NCBI RefSeq assembly: GCF_028372415.1
Contig: NC_092872.1
Location: 512,616,224-512,680,223, forward strand
Source of the DNA: Notamacropus eugenii
Lineage: Eukaryota > Chordata > Mammalia > Diprotodontia > Macropodidae
Reading direction: 5' to 3'
DNA length: 64,000 bases
The notes beneath the pieces were generated by a model. The model was given only the letters and a program-made list of their open reading frames with translations. It was not told the origin of the DNA and did no database searches. Positions within the stretch are counted from its first letter, which is position 1, and each line of letters begins with the position of its first letter. The translations under genes were made by a program, and so were the position numbers. Positions 60,323 to 64,000 of this stretch are shown one piece after another.

Positions 60323-61319
60323 TGTTGAATTGAAGGGGGGAAAACCCCCACCCATCATCCTTAGTACTGCTTTTCAGGGTGAAATAGATCAAATTCATTC
60401 CTTCTTTTGTATGATAGTCCTTCAAATACTTGGAAGTTATTATTGTGTTCTTTCCTACCTCTCCATTCCCAAACTCTTCTTCATCCAAGTTCCTTGAACC
60501 AATCTGCACATAGCAAGAAAACAATTTCTTAACCAATAATGACCCCTGAGAAAAACCTTTGAGAACCACTGAGATGCAACCCTTGTTTTTTGCCCATTCC
60601 CTTTAAGGGACCCTGAGAGCAAGGTAACCCATGGCTTTGATGTAGCGTAACTTTACTGTGACAATGAATTGGTTAGTTTGTGCTTCAGTGAAAATGTGCT
60701 GAGCGCAGTCGGAATGATCATCAAGTCATCTCTGCCAAATCTTTCCAAGGTTCACTAACTAGTGACCTGGAAAACTCCATATAAAGCCTTAAACAGTCTT
60801 CAAGGGCCGGAAGAGATTAAAATGGTTAACTGATCAACTCATCCGGAATGAACTTGGGATCAGCATGCCCTGCATACTCCTTCCTAGGACCGGAAGAAAA
60901 ATCTGAAAACAACCTCATTTAAGGAGAGTACATTTCAAGTGGACAGGTCAATAGTAAACTTTCTTGGTAATCAGTGACTATTCACATTATGAAAGGGTTG
61001 CTGAAACCATGTGTTCCCAAATTTCTCAATGGCTCTCCCAGAATAGTCTGGAAGTTGGATATGAAGCAAAGAACTTTCATCCCGGAATAAAGTCATTTAA
61101 ATGTGCTTTAGTTCAGTCTCAGATATTCAAAAAGCAGCCAATGATAAAAAGTAGATAACTTACCACAATTTCTCAAGGATCCATGGTTTCATTGGTGTGG
61201 GTGATCCTCCTACCAACAATAGATTGCAGCCCTTTTATGACAGTACAGTTTTGTGAGTCGCTTTGGCTAAAAAATATATATATATTCATCACTTCATGAC
61301 TCACACAACCAGTTGGTCC

Positions 61320-62370
61320 ATGATCATTTATTAAGTACCTTGTATGTGCTTTAGAGTGGTAAATTGGTCAGATGACAAGCATTTGTAGGTAACTTCTATA
61401 TGATAGGCACTGTAGATAGAACAAAATGAAAAGACACTACCCTCAAGGAGCTTACTTTCTATTTGGGGAAATAACAATTATAAAAACAGATACAAAATGT
61501 ATACAAAGTGGTATGATGTTTTGATGGGGAGGAAGGCAGGCAAGGGTACCAGCAGGTGGCACATAGCAGGTGGCATCTTAAGTGCGACCCTAAAAGACAG
61601 GCATTTACTTCATCACACTGCATCAACATCTGGTTGTCCCATCTCAAATACAACTATAAAGTATACTATCATATCAACGATTTGAAGCTGAGAACTAAAT
61701 AAAAAATAACTCATTTCCATCCTTTTTGGTGTTGTTAGATTACAGGAAAACACCTCAAATGATTGCATTTTCAGTATAGAATTATCATCCTCTTGTATGA
61801 TGTAATTTATCATTTGTAGCCATCTCTATGTCACTATGGTAAACTGTAAAATATTAAGCTCACACAAAAGTCTCCTCTTTCATGAAACTTTCCCTGCTTC
61901 ACCTCTCCTAGTTGGAAGAAATCTCTTATTTCACAATGCATTGTACAAAGTAGGATAGGGGAAAGGGGCCTATACTTGTAACAGATTCAAATGTCAGTTT
62001 GTAAAATCACAGAATTATAGGTCAGAGCTGAGAGAGACCTTAGAGGTTCTGTAATCTAGTCCTTTTTTTTTTTACAGTTGAGGACACTCAGAGGGGAAGA
62101 GTAATTTATCTGAGGTCACACAGATGATAAGTGGCAGAGCAGAAATTTGATCCATCTCCCATGACTCCAAACCTAGTGATCTTTCCACTCCACTCGTGTT
62201 GTTCTGGCTCATAGTAGCTGTTGTGACCACTGCAAGTTGCTTCACCTCCTCTGAACCTCAATTGTCTCATCTGCAAGATGGGAGTAGAATTTCTCATGTT
62301 GTCTAACTCATGGGTTGGTTTTATAGAGGGTACTTTGCAAACTTTCAAGTGTTATCTAAGTGTGAACTAT
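61320..62370. repeat. Unresolved family and SINE copies
   Basis: About 61325-61600 is the 'atttattaagtacc' family. About 62005-62200 is a reversed SINE ('ggtcagagctgagagagaccttagag') and about 62200-62370 a forward CORE-SINE piece ('gcttcacctcctctgaacctcaattg'). Confidence 0.5.
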
Positions 62371-63844
62371 GAATTACTCCCTTTATATACTTGATAAGTC
62401 TTCTGTATTATATTTAGCTGAATTCTGCTCCCTTTTTCCATTGAGGTCCTTGAGACCCAAGTTTGATTATCTTTGTATCTTCCTAATGACTAGCCTAATG
62501 CATTTCTGATACTATTTTAATTTTAAGACTCATGATTTCATCAAGGTGGTTTCTCCCTCCACTGATATAGATTACATCCTTTACCCCTCCCCCTTACTCT
62601 TTGTGAATCGATGTGACTGAAAAAAATGTATTACCTGATCCACAGTCTTCTGGGGATACGCATTTGCATGAAGCTAAATGAATCCTTGGATGGAAGATCC
62701 ATAGCCCATTACTAGGCATTGTCCTTGAAGATTTTCCTGCTTGGTAGGACCTGCTAGTACCTGAGTTTGAACCCAGGACTTTCATGCTATGTAGGAGAAT
62801 TAGAGTAGAATTTTAGTGGCAGCATTACACATAGGAAATGCTTAATACATGTTGGGCAAATGTTGAATGACCATCCTAGTTAAAAAGAACGATACCTCTC
62901 AGTGCCCCATAACATCCATTTGCCTGGGAGCCCACAAAGGAGATGAACCCTAGGTGTTAGGGCCTTAAGAATGCCCACAAGTCATGAACTTTCTGAGATA
63001 TGTGGAAATGAGTTATTAGTTGTTGGAGATTAAAATCTATACTATGAATTAGCAATGAAACAAAGATTTGGCCCAACAAATAGACTGAGCAAACAATATT
63101 CGAACAGTAGAGGGTAACAGTGTTAGTTATGAAAGGTGAAAGAATTGTATGGAATGCCATTCCATTTACATTATGCAGAAAATATTTCTCCTCCTTTGGA
63201 AACAGAAGGCATAGTAGGTAGAAATCTCCCTCTCCTTGTTGAAATTTGCCTTTGGGACCCGTTCCTTAACACCTATTTAAGCCAAAACATAGATTGCTTT
63301 CCAAGAGTTCAGATAGGAAAGGAAGTTTCAAAAGATTTTAAGACGTATGCCAGGATGACATCTCTCATGCCAGGCTGTTTAAGGAACACTGATCTAGACA
63401 ATAACTTATTCTCTTTTTTAAAAAAATTGGTCTTTTACTGTGAATTTACCAATAACCAATATGCATTAATAATCCAGTATACAAAGAATAAAACAGAATT
63501 GTATATGAACCAGTATGTCCTGTTCCATAGTTTATTTAAATGTATATTAAAATCAACATGATAGGAAAACAATCTTGCTATTTTGTCCCCTTCTGAACTT
63601 CTTTTTGTTTTCTTCAGTGTATTTTTAAAGCTCTATTGATGCTTGTTCTCTCTTTTTTGCATCTTTATCACTACTCACTAACTCACTCCACCCTACTCCA
63701 AAATCTAAGTCTTCTCTTTAACAAGTAAATAGAGTCAAGCAAAGCGATCAAGATATTACCCATACCTGAAAGTGTATGTATCATTCTGCTTCTTATTCTC
63801 AACAAGAATTCATCTTTTATTAAATAAGGAATCTATTTTCAATT

Positions 63845-64000
63845 AATCAATCAATAACCATTTATTAAGTCCTCCTATGAGTCAGGCACTGTGCTAAGCA
63901 CTAGGGAAACAAAAAGAGGCAAAAGAGTCTGTCCTTAAGGAACCTATAATCTAATGGGGGACACAGCTTGCAAACAAATATAGATAAAGCAAGCTATGTA
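63845..64000 (+). repeat. Unresolved interspersed family, cut by the window end
   Basis: 'aaccatttattaagtcctcc...gtcaggcactgtgctaagcac...aaggaacctataatctaatgggg' is the start of the same family as at 15135 and probably continues past 64000. 62370-63845 has no named feature. Confidence 0.5.

Noticed and set aside
53640-64000. Exons of the downstream neighbour BCAS1
   Set aside because: Nothing recognisable; in human it is about 80 kb away.

Overview
This is vertebrate nuclear DNA, almost certainly from a marsupial (an opossum, dasyurid or diprotodont; the species cannot be fixed). The grounds are split genes with GT-AG introns, AT-rich DNA saturated with CORE-SINEs and tRNA-headed SINEs of the marsupial type (units ending near 'ggggtcatgaagagt'), marsupial-style L1 3' ends, many L2 and CR1/L3 remnants, RTE-like LINE fragments, and a CYP24A1 that carries the opossum-type glycine at residue 326.

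Only one functional protein-coding gene was found: CYP24A1, mitochondrial vitamin D 24-/23-hydroxylase, on the + strand. Its promoter is near 31.1-31.45 kb, coding exons run from 31936 to about 51.1 kb, and the 3' UTR ends near 53.64 kb. All eleven main coding exons were assembled by reading splice sites and phases; they give 518 residues with no net length change against human up to the heme cysteine (C462). The promoter holds two DR3 vitamin D response elements on the minus strand, a GC box, an inverted CCAAT box and a TATA-like box, so the gene appears to be induced by the hormone it destroys.

Regions: 1-31 kb is intergenic DNA made of nested retroelements (L2, CR1/L3, MIR-like and marsupial SINEs, L1 3' ends, RTE-like fragments, one solo LTR) plus a processed RPL23A pseudogene at 20.58-21.11 kb with 16-bp target-site duplications. 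31-53.6 kb is CYP24A1; intron 1 holds a purine-rich AGAGAC repeat of about 700 bp that stays open in frame with exon 1. 53.6-64 kb is again intergenic, with SINEs, an hAT-like miniature DNA transposon and a third RTE-like fragment. The usual mammalian neighbours PFDN4 (upstream, divergent) and BCAS1 (downstream) were not recognised and probably lie outside the window.

No tRNA or rRNA gene, CRISPR array or prokaryotic feature was found. Repeat limits are approximate unless target-site duplications are given. Family names come from recognition, not alignment. I found no undescribed system. The strongest biological signals are the regioselectivity residue, the promoter architecture and the unusual first intron.
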